A stretch of DNA of 64,000 nt from Bog-756 sp963777665 (GCA_963777665.1 CAVZRJ010000006.1:372001-436000); one strand, 5' to 3'. Counted from the first letter of the stretch, positions 52,948 through 62,390 are shown. Notes: a model not told the origin generated them from the sequence alone. Made by a program: numbers and translations.

Positions 52948-53605
52948 TCAGCTCTGCAGGATCTGGTGCCCGCTGCTGTCGATCACGGTCACGCTCCGGA
53001 TCTCGGCGATGGGGAGTGCGCACCCCAGGGTCACCCGAACGTCACCGCCCGCCTTCGACCAGTAGGTGCCCGCCAACCAGGGGCGGCTGTACGTCGTGCG
53101 CATCACGACCGTGAGGACCTGTGGAGCGGTCTCGACGTGATCGGTCAGCACGATGGACGTTCCCCACGATTTGGCAACCAGAACAGCCGTGCCGAAGTAC
53201 CCGGGCTCACCGTGCAACAAGACCGTGCCGCGACGCCACTGCGACGACCGCGCCGGACAGTCCGATCAGACCACGCCGGAGCGATCGCCCTGAGTGCAGA
53301 TCCTCGTGGGCAAAGCCGACACCGGCATCTGGACCATGGCTCACCACGCCGCTTTCGACTGCGTCCGCAGACTCGATGGAACGAAGCGCGGGCAACACAT
53401 CCGTCCACGCACCTTCCTCGACGAACGCCCCCTCGGCCAGAGCAAGAGCGGACACCGTGTCCAGCAGCTCGGACCGATCAGCCCTGCACCGTGCGCACCC
53501 CCGCACATGCCCGACCAGCGCAACACGGTCGGCCTCTTCCAGTTGACCGATCGCCTCGACAGCGAGGAGCCCCTTCCAGTGCTCGCAGTCCCCTTGGCCG
53601 TTCAC
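52948..53605 (-). CDS. Anti-sigma factor (zinc-finger type), frameshifted in the membrane helix
   Basis: The first frame (from GTG 53605) has a zinc-finger anti-sigma domain with HVRGCARCRADRSELLDT and reaches the start of a membrane helix (LIGLSGAVVAVA). A second frame supplies VLLHGEPGYFGTAVLV and the ectodomain, including GTYWSKAGGDVRVTLGCAL. The two frames meet at about 53207-53245; the span is 219 codons plus one base. GTG 53605 overlaps the sigma stop (GTGA). It binds the sigma factor at the membrane and frees it on a signal. Confidence 0.7.
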
Positions 53606-54123
53606 CAGTCCCACCCCAGCTCGTTGAGTGTGAGGCGAAGCGAGCGGAGTGCGTAGAAGAGCCGGCTACGCACCGTTCCCTCCGGGATGCCCAGCTCCTT
53701 GGCCAGCTCTTGGCACGATCTCTGGTGAAAATAGGTCTTCACGAGGACATAGCGGTGTTGCGGGCGCAAGCGCCGGATCGCCTCCTCGACGTGCCAACCC
53801 ATCATGGCCCGTTCGAACTCGTCCCCTTGTGCGACGGGCTCGTGTTCGAGCGGCACCGTCGACCGCTTGGACCGCTGCTGCGACAGATCGATGATGACCC
53901 GGCGTTCGATCGCGAAGAGCCAGGCCCGGACCGCTCCAAGCGCAGGATCGAACGACCCCCGGGATCTCCAGGCCCGGGAAAACGTCTCCTGGACCGCCTC
54001 TTCGGCGAGCTGGACATCGTGAAGGGACCGCCGTGCGAACCCGAGCAGCTCACCCCCGTGGGTATGCCGATTGCAGCGTCTCTTTCGCCCCGGCGTCCGT
54101 CCGCTCCTCCATGCTGAGATCAT
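53602..54123 (-). CDS. ECF-family RNA polymerase sigma factor
   Basis: 173 residues. Region 2 is ELLGFARRSLHDVQLAEEAV then QETFSRAWRSRGSFDP; region 4 is PQHRYVLVKTYFHQRSCQEL then AKELGIPEGTVRSRLFYALR, the -35-binding helix-turn-helix. It is coupled to the anti-sigma gene. Its own N-terminus is doubtful: ISAWRSGRTPGRKRRCNR is unlike the family, and a one-base indel in the G5 run at about 54053 would instead join the region-2 helix to EERTDAGAKETLQSAYPRGG, which reads more naturally. Confidence 0.85.
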   Translation of the reverse strand: MISAWRSGRTPGRKRRCNRHTHGGELLGFARRSLHDVQLAEEAVQETFSRAWRSRGSFDPALGAVRAWLFAIERRVIIDLSQQRSKRSTVPLEHEPVAQGDEFERAMMGWHVEEAIRRLRPQHRYVLVKTYFHQRSCQELAKELGIPEGTVRSRLFYALRSLRLTLNELGWDW

Positions 54124-54223
54124 GCACCCTTGCCAGGATCAAGAAGGCCAACCCGCACGCGAGGAGCACCGACCCCGTGGCGCCGATCACACGAAGGGCC
54201 GCTCTCGGCTGTGAGACAGTCAT
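54050..54223 (-). CDS. Possible 57-residue membrane protein upstream of the sigma gene
   Basis: ATG 54223 opens MTVSQPRAALRVIGATGSVL then LACGLAFLILARVHDL, one good membrane helix, and ends at a stop inside the sigma gene N-terminus. It may be a real small protein, or its distal part may be the true start of the sigma factor if a frameshift lies at about 54053. No ribosome site is obvious. Confidence 0.3.
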   Translation of the reverse strand: MTVSQPRAALRVIGATGSVLLACGLAFLILARVHDLSMEERTDAGAKETLQSAYPRG

Positions 54224-54236
54224 TTCGATCGTGTGA

Positions 54237-54705
54237 TCAGAGGAACTTCGCTGCCTTGAAGCCGCCGACCCCGTTGCCGGTGACCTTGGTTCCGGTATCG
54301 AGATAGAAGCGGTAGAGCCGCTTTCCGAAGTAGGTGACCTGGAGTTCGGTCTTGGTCCCGACTTTGAGGGTCGCCGTCTTGAGGCCGGTCACCCCGGTCG
54401 GAACCGTCTTTCCCGCTGCCATGACGAGCGGTGGCCAGATCGTGAGGCAACTCCCGGTGCAGGTACCGGTGGGCTGGGTATACAGGCTGCGTGCATTGAT
54501 TTCCGTCTCCAACATCTTGCCTGTACGGGGCTCGGGTCACCACCTGCACGACATGCTCGGAAGTACTGGTCGTCGCCTGGGCCGAACCGACCGGCACGAC
54601 GAGTGCTGCGCCTGCCAGCGCAATGACTCCGGCTGCTGCACCGTTCCGCAGGGTGCGAACTGGGGCGAGTCGGTTCCAACGGTTGTCACACAGTGAACTG
54701 TTCAA
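54237..54705 (-). CDS. Secreted COG4315-like (Yx(F/W/Y)xxD) protein, frameshifted
   Basis: From TTG 54705 a signal peptide (GAAAGVIALAGAALVVPVGS then AQA) leads to STSEHVVQVVTRA. The continuation GKMLETEINARSLYTQPTG lies in another frame; the frames join if one G of the G4 run at 54527-54530 is removed. The mature part has SLYTQPTGTCTGSCLTIWPP and LYRFYLDTGTKVTGNGVGGF, the pattern of the secreted YxxxD-repeat family. Its role is unknown; members are small extracellular proteins. The span is 156 codons plus one base. Confidence 0.65.
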
Positions 54706-54748
54706 CTCATGACCGCCATACGTAGGGATATAGCCCTGCCTCCTCGCT

Positions 54749-54779
54749 CGTATACCCGTGACGAGTGCGATCTGTTCAA
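54749..54779 (-). promoter_or_regulatory. Possible promoter of the COG4315-like gene
   Basis: On the minus strand -35 TTGAAC (54774-54779), 19-base spacer, -10 TATACG (54749-54754). The spacer is long, which lowers confidence. About 44 bases lead to TTG 54705. Confidence 0.35.
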
Positions 54780-54931
54780 TCCCACACGGTGTCCGGTTCT
54801 GCCGGGCGGGGAGCGGTCTCCGATCCGCGGGTGACAACAGAGGTCCGTCTGGTGAGAGCCGCCCTGCGGATCGGAGACCGGCCGTTGGTACGGTTGGTCG
54901 GTCACGGAAGTCCCGAGCAGATGGCAAGGTC

Positions 54932-55849
54932 GTGAGAGCGAAGCACACCGAGCACAGAGATACCCGGCCGAGGCCGCTCCGGGTGGGCGCCGCCGTGGTG
55001 GCACTCACCCTGATGACGCTGGGCGGCCTCTCGGGAAGTGCCGCTCACGCCTCGGGTTGGTGGGTCCCATCGCTCGGCAACCAACCCTGGCAGTGGGAGT
55101 TGAGTCATCCACTACGCCTGACGAGCGCGGGGGACATGGGGACCGCTGACAAGCTCCCCGACGGAACGCCGGCACCTGCACCGGTCATCTACGACATGGA
55201 CGGCATCATCAACCCCGCCGCGACGATCAGGGCACTCCACGCGATGAAGAAGCACGTGGTCTGTTACGTCGAGGTCGGTGCCGCTGGCAACTACTACAGC
55301 GCGCAGGCCGAGGGTGTGTCGACCACCTACTACCGCCAGTTCGCCGCAGCCCACGTCCTGGGTCGTGCGGTCCCGGGATGGCCCGAGCGGTACCTGAACA
55401 TCGCTGCTCCGGCCACTGTGCGGATCGTCGAGTCGATGATCGATCACCAGTGTGCGGCAAAGGGTTTCGACGCGGTCGAGACGGACATCGATGAGGAGTA
55501 CGCAAGTGCTTCCGGCTTCCCACTGACCAAGGCCAGCGAGGAGCGGTACATGACGGGACTTGCGGGGTACATGCACCACCTCGGTCTCGGATGGTGGATC
55601 AAGAATCCGGACGACACCGGTGACAGCTATGCATCGGACATGTTCCCGCTAGCCGATGCCGTGCTCACCGAGCAGTGCAACCCGTATTCGACCTGCGGAG
55701 TGCTCATCGACTACATCGGCCACAAAGCCGTCTTCAACGCCGAGTACCAGCTACCTCCGTCCGCGTTCTGTGCGGCCGATGCGGCCCGCGGGTTCAACGG
55801 TGCGCAGTTCGATCTCGGCCTCTCGGGCATCCGACGACCCTGCGCGTGA
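54932..55849 (+). CDS. Secreted GH114-like glycoside hydrolase (endo-alpha-1,4-polygalactosaminidase type)
   Basis: 305 residues from GTG 54932, which gives a tidy signal peptide (LRVGAAVVALTLMTLGGLSG then SAAHA). The barrel carries APAPVIYDMDGI, VVCYVEVGAAGNYYSA and FDAVETDIDEEYAS with the acidic active-site residues, as in the GH114/COG3868 family. Conserved cysteines are at CAAKG, CNPYSTCG and CAADAA. Expected substrate: galactosaminogalactan-like polymers, by family only. It is divergent from the COG4315-like gene. Confidence 0.83.
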   Translation: MRAKHTEHRDTRPRPLRVGAAVVALTLMTLGGLSGSAAHASGWWVPSLGNQPWQWELSHPLRLTSAGDMGTADKLPDGTPAPAPVIYDMDGIINPAATIRALHAMKKHVVCYVEVGAAGNYYSAQAEGVSTTYYRQFAAAHVLGRAVPGWPERYLNIAAPATVRIVESMIDHQCAAKGFDAVETDIDEEYASASGFPLTKASEERYMTGLAGYMHHLGLGWWIKNPDDTGDSYASDMFPLADAVLTEQCNPYSTCGVLIDYIGHKAVFNAEYQLPPSAFCAADAARGFNGAQFDLGLSGIRRPCA

Positions 55850-55936
55850 CATGTGACCTGCGCCCTGCGACCTCCGGCGTGGCGACCTCTGTCGGTTGAT
55901 CATGATGCGGCAGGCTCGGGCGAGCACGCCACGTGG

Positions 55937-56485
<549 letters not shown>

Positions 56486-56546
56486 TTCGCAAGAGTACCG
56501 AGATCGCTCGTCGGTGCGGGTCCACGCCACATCCCGAGACACACCA

Positions 56547-57323
56547 CTAGCTCTCCCGAGGGGGGATGGGAATAACGGTTGCGAAGGCACCTCGCTCGTC
56601 GAGATCGACTTGCGTGAAAGCACCGCCCGGAAGGGCCCGGAACGCCGTCCGGCTGGTGACGTCCAGACGATAGGCGGCCGAGGGCGATATCCACACCGGC
56701 GTCGAGCCGAGCATTCCGAAGCCCTCGTGGTGATTGTGCCCGCAGAGGATCAGCCGCACGTCGGCACCGTCGATTGCGTCCGCCAGACGCTCGGTCTCAC
56801 GCAACCGTATCCGCGACATCGGTTCGATCGGTGAGGGGAGGGGTGGATGGTGCACCGCGAGCACCGTGCCGTCGGGTGCCGGTTCTACCAGCGCGCTGCG
56901 AAGGAACTCGAGTGTCTCCTCGGCGAGCAACCCGTACTCCTGACCCGGCACCACCGAGTCGAGCGAGACGATGCGAAGGCCGCCGAGCCAATGGACCTGA
57001 TTCACCGGACTCAGACCACTCTCGTGGCCCAGCAGATGGCGGGCGAAGGGGGGTCGCAGATCGTGGTTCCCCGGGAGATAGATCACCATCGCACCCCCAG
57101 GGCTCGCGGTAGCTCCGACGAGCGAGGCGAGGTCCTCGTAACACGACGGTTCGCCGGTGTCGGCGAGATCCCCGGTCAGGATGAAGAGGTCGGGCTGCAG
57201 CCCCGATTCGTTGAGCTTGGCGAGACCGGCGACCAGGTTCTCGCGGGGATGGATGCCCGGTCGCAACGACCCTTCCGTCGTGAGGTGGACGTCGGAGATC
57301 TGGATGATGAGGTACTGAGCCAA
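56547..57323 (-). CDS. Calcineurin-like metallophosphoesterase (CpdA-like)
   Basis: 258 residues from TTG 57323, behind GGAAGGGCG. All five motifs are visible: IIQISDVHL, ILTGDLADTG, LPGNHDLR, LAVHHPPLP and LCGHNHHEG. They bind two metals and cut phosphoesters. The order and spacing match the class III cyclic-nucleotide phosphodiesterase/CpdA group, so cAMP breakdown is possible; a cyclic-nucleotide-binding protein is encoded at 3998. The region upstream of TTG is open but does not read as protein. Confidence 0.88.
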   Translation of the reverse strand: MAQYLIIQISDVHLTTEGSLRPGIHPRENLVAGLAKLNESGLQPDLFILTGDLADTGEPSCYEDLASLVGATASPGGAMVIYLPGNHDLRPPFARHLLGHESGLSPVNQVHWLGGLRIVSLDSVVPGQEYGLLAEETLEFLRSALVEPAPDGTVLAVHHPPLPSPIEPMSRIRLRETERLADAIDGADVRLILCGHNHHEGFGMLGSTPVWISPSAAYRLDVTSRTAFRALPGGAFTQVDLDERGAFATVIPIPPRES

Positions 57324-57369
57324 CTGGAACGCCCTTCCTTCGACGGAGCAACGACCCGGCGACGAATCC

Positions 57370-57398
57370 TCGACGGCGACTCGCGGTCGGAATACGAT
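57370..57398 (+). promoter_or_regulatory. Promoter of small HTH gene, copy 3
   Basis: -35 TCGACG (57370-57375), 17-base spacer, -10 TACGAT (57393-57398). It leaves a leader of about 35 bases before ATG 57440. The -35 matches four of six consensus bases. Confidence 0.45.
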
Positions 57399-57439
57399 AC
57401 CGGCCGTGACTCCCTTCGCAAGCCGCTGCGGAGCGTGCC

Positions 57440-57811
57440 ATGGAGGACGTGGCCGACGCGCTCCATGATGCCCAGCGGGCCCTGCGTTTCGCCGAGACTG
57501 CAACCCGCAAGAACCTGAGAGGCAAGAACGGGGGGCGCATCTCGGCTGAGGTGCTCCGGAGCGCTCCTGTGAACGATTTTCGCAACCCCCTCGATGACGC
57601 TCTCCTACGCCTCGAACAGAGCCGTCACGCCGTGCTCATCGCCATCTTCGCGGTAGCCCTCGACGAGGGCATGACCATCGGCGAGCTCGGCCGCAACTAC
57701 GGGTTCTCCCGCCAGAGGGCCGCCAAGTACGCCAAGGAGGCGCACGCCCTGAGGTTCGGTCTTGAGCCGGTCGAGGCCCCGACCATGATGGACGCCGCCG
57801 ACCAGGACTGA
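57440..57811 (+). CDS. Small helix-turn-helix protein, copy 3 of a three-member family
   Basis: 123 residues. MTIGELGRNYGFSRQRAAKY followed by AKE is the shared signature of copies at 20886 and 28591. The part before it is helical (LDDALLRLEQSRHAVLIAIF) and the tail EPVEAPTMMDAADQD is acidic. Probable DNA-binding protein of unknown target. It is divergent from the metallophosphoesterase and convergent with the GH5 gene. Confidence 0.72.
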   Translation: MEDVADALHDAQRALRFAETATRKNLRGKNGGRISAEVLRSAPVNDFRNPLDDALLRLEQSRHAVLIAIFAVALDEGMTIGELGRNYGFSRQRAAKYAKEAHALRFGLEPVEAPTMMDAADQD

Positions 57812-57827
57812 CACCCCCGTCACCGGC

Positions 57828-59528
57828 TCACGGTGCGGCCGAACAGGGATTGGCGGTCACCGAGACCGTGACCGCGGTGGAGGTCGGCCCGTTTGCGATG
57901 TCGACGTGGGCGGCCCCCGGTTTGGAGGTCACCCGGGCCCCGGTCACCCGCAGGCAGTAGCCCTGTCGATAGTGGGTCGACACCGGCACGACGATCACCG
58001 TGGGAGCGGAGATCGCGGGATTCGAGCGGTACTGCAACGTGAACGCGGCCGTCCCGGGGTCGAACGACATCGACGACGGCGTCCCGGCCACCGCTGATGC
58101 GTAGGTCTCCGAGAGGACACCGAGCTGTGACGCGGTGGCCTGCCGGGGCGGCCACAGTGCCGAGGAGTGCGATCCGGTCGGGTCGGGGTAGTTGATCCAC
58201 TGCCAGTAGATCCAGCCCACGAGATCGGCGTTCGCGTCGGAGGTGATCCGGCCCAGGTCGGCGGTATCAGTGGTGGCACCGAACTCGGTGAGCAACTCAG
58301 CAGGGCCGCCCGGTTGCGCCGGTGTCGAATCGTGGACACGTTGCTCGTCGTGCTGGGTGAAGACAGCGCGCTCGAGTGGACCGCAGACCGCGCCGAAGTC
58401 GGACGCCTCCGGACCGTTCGGGACGTGCAGAAAGCAGTAGTCGTGGAAGTTGAGCACCAACCGCGGGTAGTCCATCGCGCCGATGTTGTTCGGCACCCCC
58501 GAGTCGGTCGTGTAGTTGCCCTCGTAGGCGACCAGATGCGTCGGGTCGGCGGCCTCGATCCGTGGGATCAGGCCTTCTGCGGGATCGTCGACCGGACAGC
58601 TGACCCGCCGGCCATTCTGATCGAGTCCCGGATGTGCCCGACCGGTGTAGAGGCACTCGAGCTCGGCGTCGAATGCCGGGTTGTCGGGGCTCGTGGCGAG
58701 ACCGGCACTGTACGGTTCGTTGAAGGGGTCGTAGCCGACCACCCACGGGTTGCCCCGGAGGTGGGCTGCGATCTTCGTCCAGAGCGCGTCGAGTTGCCCC
58801 TGGAGGTTGCCGACGACGTCGTTGGTCCACAGGTGGCCGTACGCCCGAGCCACTCCTGGCCCGGTGTAGTTGACGCTCCAGTCCTCGAGGTTCCGCTGGG
58901 GTTTCGGGGTGATGCCGTCGGTGCACACCGCCCAGTTGGGTGCCCCCTCGCCGCCGAAGACCTCGTTGTACACGTCCTGGTGCATGTCGATGAGTGAGGA
59001 GATCCCGTACCGGGCGAGCATCGAGATGGTGTCCTGGAGCCGGGCCATGTACGCGTCGAAGACCGCTGCGTCGAACTGATCGACCCCTGACGCCCGGGGG
59101 GTGCCCGCCCTGCAGATGGCTGGGTCGTTGATCGGGTCGGTGCCCGGCTCGAGCCCCCTCCAGATGACGCCGAGACGCACGACCGTGAAGCCGAGTTGCG
59201 CCATGCGTTGCGCTTCCGCCGGGGTGAGGACGTTGGAGCCGGTGCCGTTGACCTCCACCTCGTAGGGCGGAATCTTGTACACGAGGTCCACCCCGTGGAG
59301 CAGGACGACCCGTCCGTCCTGGTCGACGAGCTCGGACCCTCCGGGGGCCCGGAGGGGACCCACCGGGCCGAGGGCCGGATCCGCCACCGCGAGCGACGAG
59401 ACCGGCGTGGATCCACCACAGGAAGCCAGCAGGACGGCCGGCAGTATGGCCAGCAGGACGACGGTTGCCCCGGAGCGCTTGCCGGCACCGGCACGGGCTG
59501 CACGACCACTGCTCGGCCGGGTATCCAA
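57828..59528 (-). CDS. Lipoprotein GH5-like glycoside hydrolase (endoglycoceramidase type)
   Basis: 566 residues from TTG 59528. A lipobox LLASC (Cys37) after a hydrophobic stretch makes it a lipoprotein on the outside of the membrane. The GH5 barrel shows VVLLHGVDLVYK, MAQLGFTVVRLGVIWRGLEP, then SSLIDMHQDVYNE, the acid/base Glu in YDPFNEPYSAG and the nucleophile Glu in LLTEFGATTD. The arrangement HGVDLVxK...DMHQDVY...NEPY is that of endoglycoceramidases, which cleave the sugar-ceramide link; lipid-linked glycans are the likely substrate. A C-terminal beta domain follows from about residue 470. Confidence 0.88.
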   Translation of the reverse strand: MDTRPSSGRAARAGAGKRSGATVVLLAILPAVLLASCGGSTPVSSLAVADPALGPVGPLRAPGGSELVDQDGRVVLLHGVDLVYKIPPYEVEVNGTGSNVLTPAEAQRMAQLGFTVVRLGVIWRGLEPGTDPINDPAICRAGTPRASGVDQFDAAVFDAYMARLQDTISMLARYGISSLIDMHQDVYNEVFGGEGAPNWAVCTDGITPKPQRNLEDWSVNYTGPGVARAYGHLWTNDVVGNLQGQLDALWTKIAAHLRGNPWVVGYDPFNEPYSAGLATSPDNPAFDAELECLYTGRAHPGLDQNGRRVSCPVDDPAEGLIPRIEAADPTHLVAYEGNYTTDSGVPNNIGAMDYPRLVLNFHDYCFLHVPNGPEASDFGAVCGPLERAVFTQHDEQRVHDSTPAQPGGPAELLTEFGATTDTADLGRITSDANADLVGWIYWQWINYPDPTGSHSSALWPPRQATASQLGVLSETYASAVAGTPSSMSFDPGTAAFTLQYRSNPAISAPTVIVVPVSTHYRQGYCLRVTGARVTSKPGAAHVDIANGPTSTAVTVSVTANPCSAAP

Positions 59529-59560
59529 CGGAGAGATCGCTTCTCGCAGAGTGGGGCAGC

Positions 59561-59962
59561 TCAGCGGGCGAGCTGGTCGGTGATGCCGTTGATCCCCGTC
59601 AGCCGGGAAGCCAACTCGTCGGAAAGATGGTGGCGCGTGGCGAGGTAACCGGGGTCCGTGTAGCTGATCCTGGTCTGCCCGTTCTCGTCCCAGACCAGAA
59701 CCTTGAGCGGCAGGTCGAGCGCGGCCAGCGGGGCTGCATCCATGACCGGGGTGCCCCCGGTCGGGCTGCCGAAGATGACGAGCTTGGTGTCACGGAGCTC
59801 GAGGCCGTGCCGCCTCGCCTCGCCGCCGTGGTCGACGGTAGCGAAGAGGGTCATCCCCTTGGATTCGACCAGCGCGATCAGCGCGGTGACCGTCTCGTCC
59901 ACCGAACCGGAGGCGGTCTTGGTCACGATTCCGGAATCGGAACCGTCCCCGGGTGGTGGCAT
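59561..59962 (-). CDS. DUF302 family protein
   Basis: 133 residues. VDETVTALIALVESKGMTLF opens the fold and LVIFGSPTGGTPVMDAAPLA then LDLPLKVLVWDENGQTRISY is the DUF302 signature. YTDPGYLATRHHL and the C-terminal helix complete the domain. No enzymatic function known. It lies 32 bases upstream of the GH5 gene and 19 bases downstream of the SHOCT gene, all on the minus strand. Confidence 0.87.
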   Translation of the reverse strand: MPPPGDGSDSGIVTKTASGSVDETVTALIALVESKGMTLFATVDHGGEARRHGLELRDTKLVIFGSPTGGTPVMDAAPLAALDLPLKVLVWDENGQTRISYTDPGYLATRHHLSDELASRLTGINGITDQLAR

Positions 59963-59981
59963 CCGAGAGCCCTCCAGTTCC

Positions 59982-60263
59982 TCACATCTCGTTGAGGATC
60001 TCCGCCTTCTTGGCCGCGAACTCCTCTTCGGTGAGGATGCCCTGGTCCTTGAGCGAGGACAGCTGCGTCAATCGGGCCACCGGATCGGACCCGGCCGGGT
60101 CTGCTGGCGCCGCCTGGACGGGCGCGGGCTGCTCGGCCTGCGGCGCCTGCGGCTCGTTGCGGGCAGCCTGCCTCCTGGCCACCCCCCCGGCCACGACGGT
60201 AGCGGTGCCCGCGACGACCGCGGTCCGGGCCACCGTCCGTGCGATCGGTCGTCTTCTCATCAT
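59982..60263 (-). CDS. SHOCT domain small membrane protein
   Basis: 93 residues. The N-terminal helix (ARTAVVAGTATVVAGGVARR) may span the membrane; a proline/alanine-rich linker follows, and the last 33 residues are a SHOCT domain (LTQLSSLKDQGILTEEEFAA then KKAEILNEM). SHOCT domains are short oligomerisation or anchoring units at protein C-termini. It stands directly downstream of the DUF6325 gene, a pairing seen in many actinobacteria. Confidence 0.83.
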   Translation of the reverse strand: MMRRRPIARTVARTAVVAGTATVVAGGVARRQAARNEPQAPQAEQPAPVQAAPADPAGSDPVARLTQLSSLKDQGILTEEEFAAKKAEILNEM

Positions 60264-60288
60264 GGTCGGACTCCTTTGACGTGGGGCT

Positions 60289-60708
60289 TCAGGCGGACGG
60301 GAGCCCGTCGAACGCTGCTTCGACCAGCTCATAGGGGACGCGGGCGCTCTCGACGAGGACGCCGCCGGCGTTCCGGAGCGCCTCGGCGAACGGGGCGGCC
60401 CAGAGGTCCTCCCAGATGATTACCGCCGCCGACGAGTTCGGCTCGAGGAGGGCCGCTGCGTGCTCGATGTCCGCGGGGGTCGCCAGTCCACCGACCTCAG
60501 CGTCGATGGCGGCGAACGGAGCCAGCTCGTCGAGCTGATCGAATTCGAAGGAGACCACCGAGCCGTCCGCGTCCTTCGCCACGAAGAGCAGGTCCAGGAT
60601 GCGGATGGTCCCGCTCTCGACCAGTTTGGCCAGTTCGGGCGCGATCTCGCCCGAGAATTGGTTTCCCGGAAAGCCGACCACGAGATACTCGACCGGACCG
60701 ATTGCCAT
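60289..60708 (-). CDS. DUF6325 family protein
   Basis: 139 residues from ATG 60708, which follows GGAGGAGA. The sequence GPVEYLVVGFPGNQFSGEIA then PELAKLVESGTIRILDLLFV is the hallmark of the family; FEFDQLDELAPFAAIDAEVG and AVIIWEDLWAAPFAEALRNA follow. A ferredoxin-like fold is likely. It is paired with the SHOCT protein, so the two probably act together; the role is unknown. Confidence 0.87.
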   Translation of the reverse strand: MAIGPVEYLVVGFPGNQFSGEIAPELAKLVESGTIRILDLLFVAKDADGSVVSFEFDQLDELAPFAAIDAEVGGLATPADIEHAAALLEPNSSAAVIIWEDLWAAPFAEALRNAGGVLVESARVPYELVEAAFDGLPSA

Positions 60709-60932
60709 GCGATCTCCTCCCGGTGGTGTGCCGGAGCGCGGCGACCGCCGCGCCCCGTTCCTACCACGCCACCAGGGCCGATTCAACCGGTTTCTCCCTC
60801 TCGGGACCGGTCCCGAGACCCCGGAAAGGGGGCGGACCGGCACCGCTCAAGTCGGCCGGCCATTCTGCCGATGCAGGCGGAGGAGCCAGGAGAATGTCTG
60901 GCCACCCCCGTGCCCGTCAAGGAGGTCGACCG

Positions 60933-61127
60933 GTGAACACCACAAGACATGGGAGGGGCCGCAGTCGCCGGTACACCGACCAGGAAGCGTCACGGCTCGC
61001 CGCCATCCGGACCATCGTCGATGTCGCAGGGGACGATGAGGACCACGTTGTGGTGGCCGAGGCTCTGCTCGTCCTCGGAGCATCTCAGCTCGAGATCGCT
61101 GTGGCGATGCTCGACACCTCACCCTGA
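60933..61127 (+). CDS. Small hypothetical protein
   Basis: 64 residues from GTG 60933, seven bases after a perfect AAGGAGG ribosome site. A basic start (RHGRGRSRRYTDQEASRL) precedes a helical part (VVVAEALLVLGASQLEIAVA). The ribosome site is the main reason to accept it. No family known. It is convergent with the alcohol dehydrogenase. Confidence 0.55.
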   Translation: MNTTRHGRGRSRRYTDQEASRLAAIRTIVDVAGDDEDHVVVAEALLVLGASQLEIAVAMLDTSP

Positions 61128-61132
61128 GCGGG

Positions 61133-62245
61133 TCACTCGAGGAGGACGACTCCGCGGATCGTGCGGCCTTCCCGCAGGTCCTCGAATCCCTCATTGAGCC
61201 GGTCGAGTGGATAGGTCCGGGTGACCATGCCGTCGAGGTCCAGCAGACCGTCCCGATAGAGATCGAGCAACGTCGGGACGTCGAGACCCGGATTCGACGA
61301 ACCGAAGATCGAGCCCACCAGCTCCTTCTCCATCGTGAGCAGGTCGAGCATGCTCATCGTCACATTCGTCTCGGTCCACGGATGCACGTTGGTGATCACC
61401 ACGCGACCGCGCTTGGCAGCCAGCGCCATGATCGACGCCATCAATTCGCCGCGCCCGACCGACATCGTACAGATGATCCGCTGACACATGCGCCCGAACG
61501 TGACGTCCTGGATCAGCGGAAAGGCCTCCTCGATGGACGCGACCGTGTGGGTTGCCCCGAACCCGATCGCCTTTTCCCGTTTGAACGGGACCGGGTCGAT
61601 GGCGAAGATCCGATGAGCTCCCGAGGACCGTGCGCCCTGGATCGCGGCGGAGCCCACCCCGCCCACGCCGATGACCGCGACGTCGTCACCCGGTCGTACC
61701 TGAGCCCGGTGGACCGCCGATCCCCAGCCGGTGCTCACGCCGCAGGCGACGAGGCAGGCCTTGTCGAGGGGAAGATCGTCTCCGATCTTGACGAACGAAC
61801 GCTCGTCGCTCACGGTGTGCCGCGCGAAGGTCCCCAGCATGCAGAAGATGCGTAGGTCCTCACCCCGTGCATGGTGCCGTGCAGTCTTGTCGCCCACCTG
61901 CCACCCATCGGCGATGTACATGCCCATGTCACAGAGGTTCTGACGGCCCGCGATGCACGACGGGCATCTCCCACACGGAGGGAGGAAGCTCGTCACCACG
62001 TGATCCCCGGGAGCCAGGAGCGTCACCCCGGGTCCGATCTCCTCGACCACGCCGGCTCCCTCATGGCCGCCGATCATGGGTCCGAAGAACGGAACATCAC
62101 CCGTGACGAAGTGTTCGTCGGAATGGCAGATCCCGGATGCGACCAAACGGATGAGCACCTCACGGTCCCGCGGGGCGTCGAGGTCGACGGTCTCGACCGA
62201 CCAATCCGAGCCTGGCTTCCAGAGCACCGCTCCTTGGGTCTGCAA
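61133..62245 (-). CDS. NDMA-dependent (mycothiol-era) zinc alcohol dehydrogenase
   Basis: 370 residues from TTG 62245, behind GAGAGGA. Catalytic zinc: SGICHSDEH, GGHEGAGVVEEIG and VACGVSTGWG. Structural zinc: PPCGRCPSCIAGRQNLCDMG. NAD site: VIGVGGVGSAAIQGAR. The pattern and length match actinobacterial NDMA-dependent alcohol dehydrogenases (class III type), whose bound NADH is reoxidised by an acceptor such as mycofactocin. The mycofactocin genes are not in the window. The frame runs on upstream for 175 codons but reads as noncoding. Confidence 0.88.
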   Translation of the reverse strand: MQTQGAVLWKPGSDWSVETVDLDAPRDREVLIRLVASGICHSDEHFVTGDVPFFGPMIGGHEGAGVVEEIGPGVTLLAPGDHVVTSFLPPCGRCPSCIAGRQNLCDMGMYIADGWQVGDKTARHHARGEDLRIFCMLGTFARHTVSDERSFVKIGDDLPLDKACLVACGVSTGWGSAVHRAQVRPGDDVAVIGVGGVGSAAIQGARSSGAHRIFAIDPVPFKREKAIGFGATHTVASIEEAFPLIQDVTFGRMCQRIICTMSVGRGELMASIMALAAKRGRVVITNVHPWTETNVTMSMLDLLTMEKELVGSIFGSSNPGLDVPTLLDLYRDGLLDLDGMVTRTYPLDRLNEGFEDLREGRTIRGVVLLE

Positions 62246-62375
62246 TTGCCCATCCTCTCGCCGAGGTGGACCACGGCTGGGTTCGACGGAGACTGGCAGC
62301 CCCGTGTTCCGGTCCACGCACTCGCCGCCAACGTAGAGACCCGGACTGCCGCACGGCAACAGGGTCCGGTCGGCC

Positions 62376-62390
62376 GATGCCGTCGGCATC
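62376..62390. promoter_or_regulatory. Inverted repeat between divergent genes
   Basis: GATGCC-GTC-GGCATC, perfect six-base arms, about 100 bases upstream of the membrane glycosyltransferase start and 130 bases upstream of the alcohol dehydrogenase start. A possible operator; short arms make chance possible. Confidence 0.3.
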
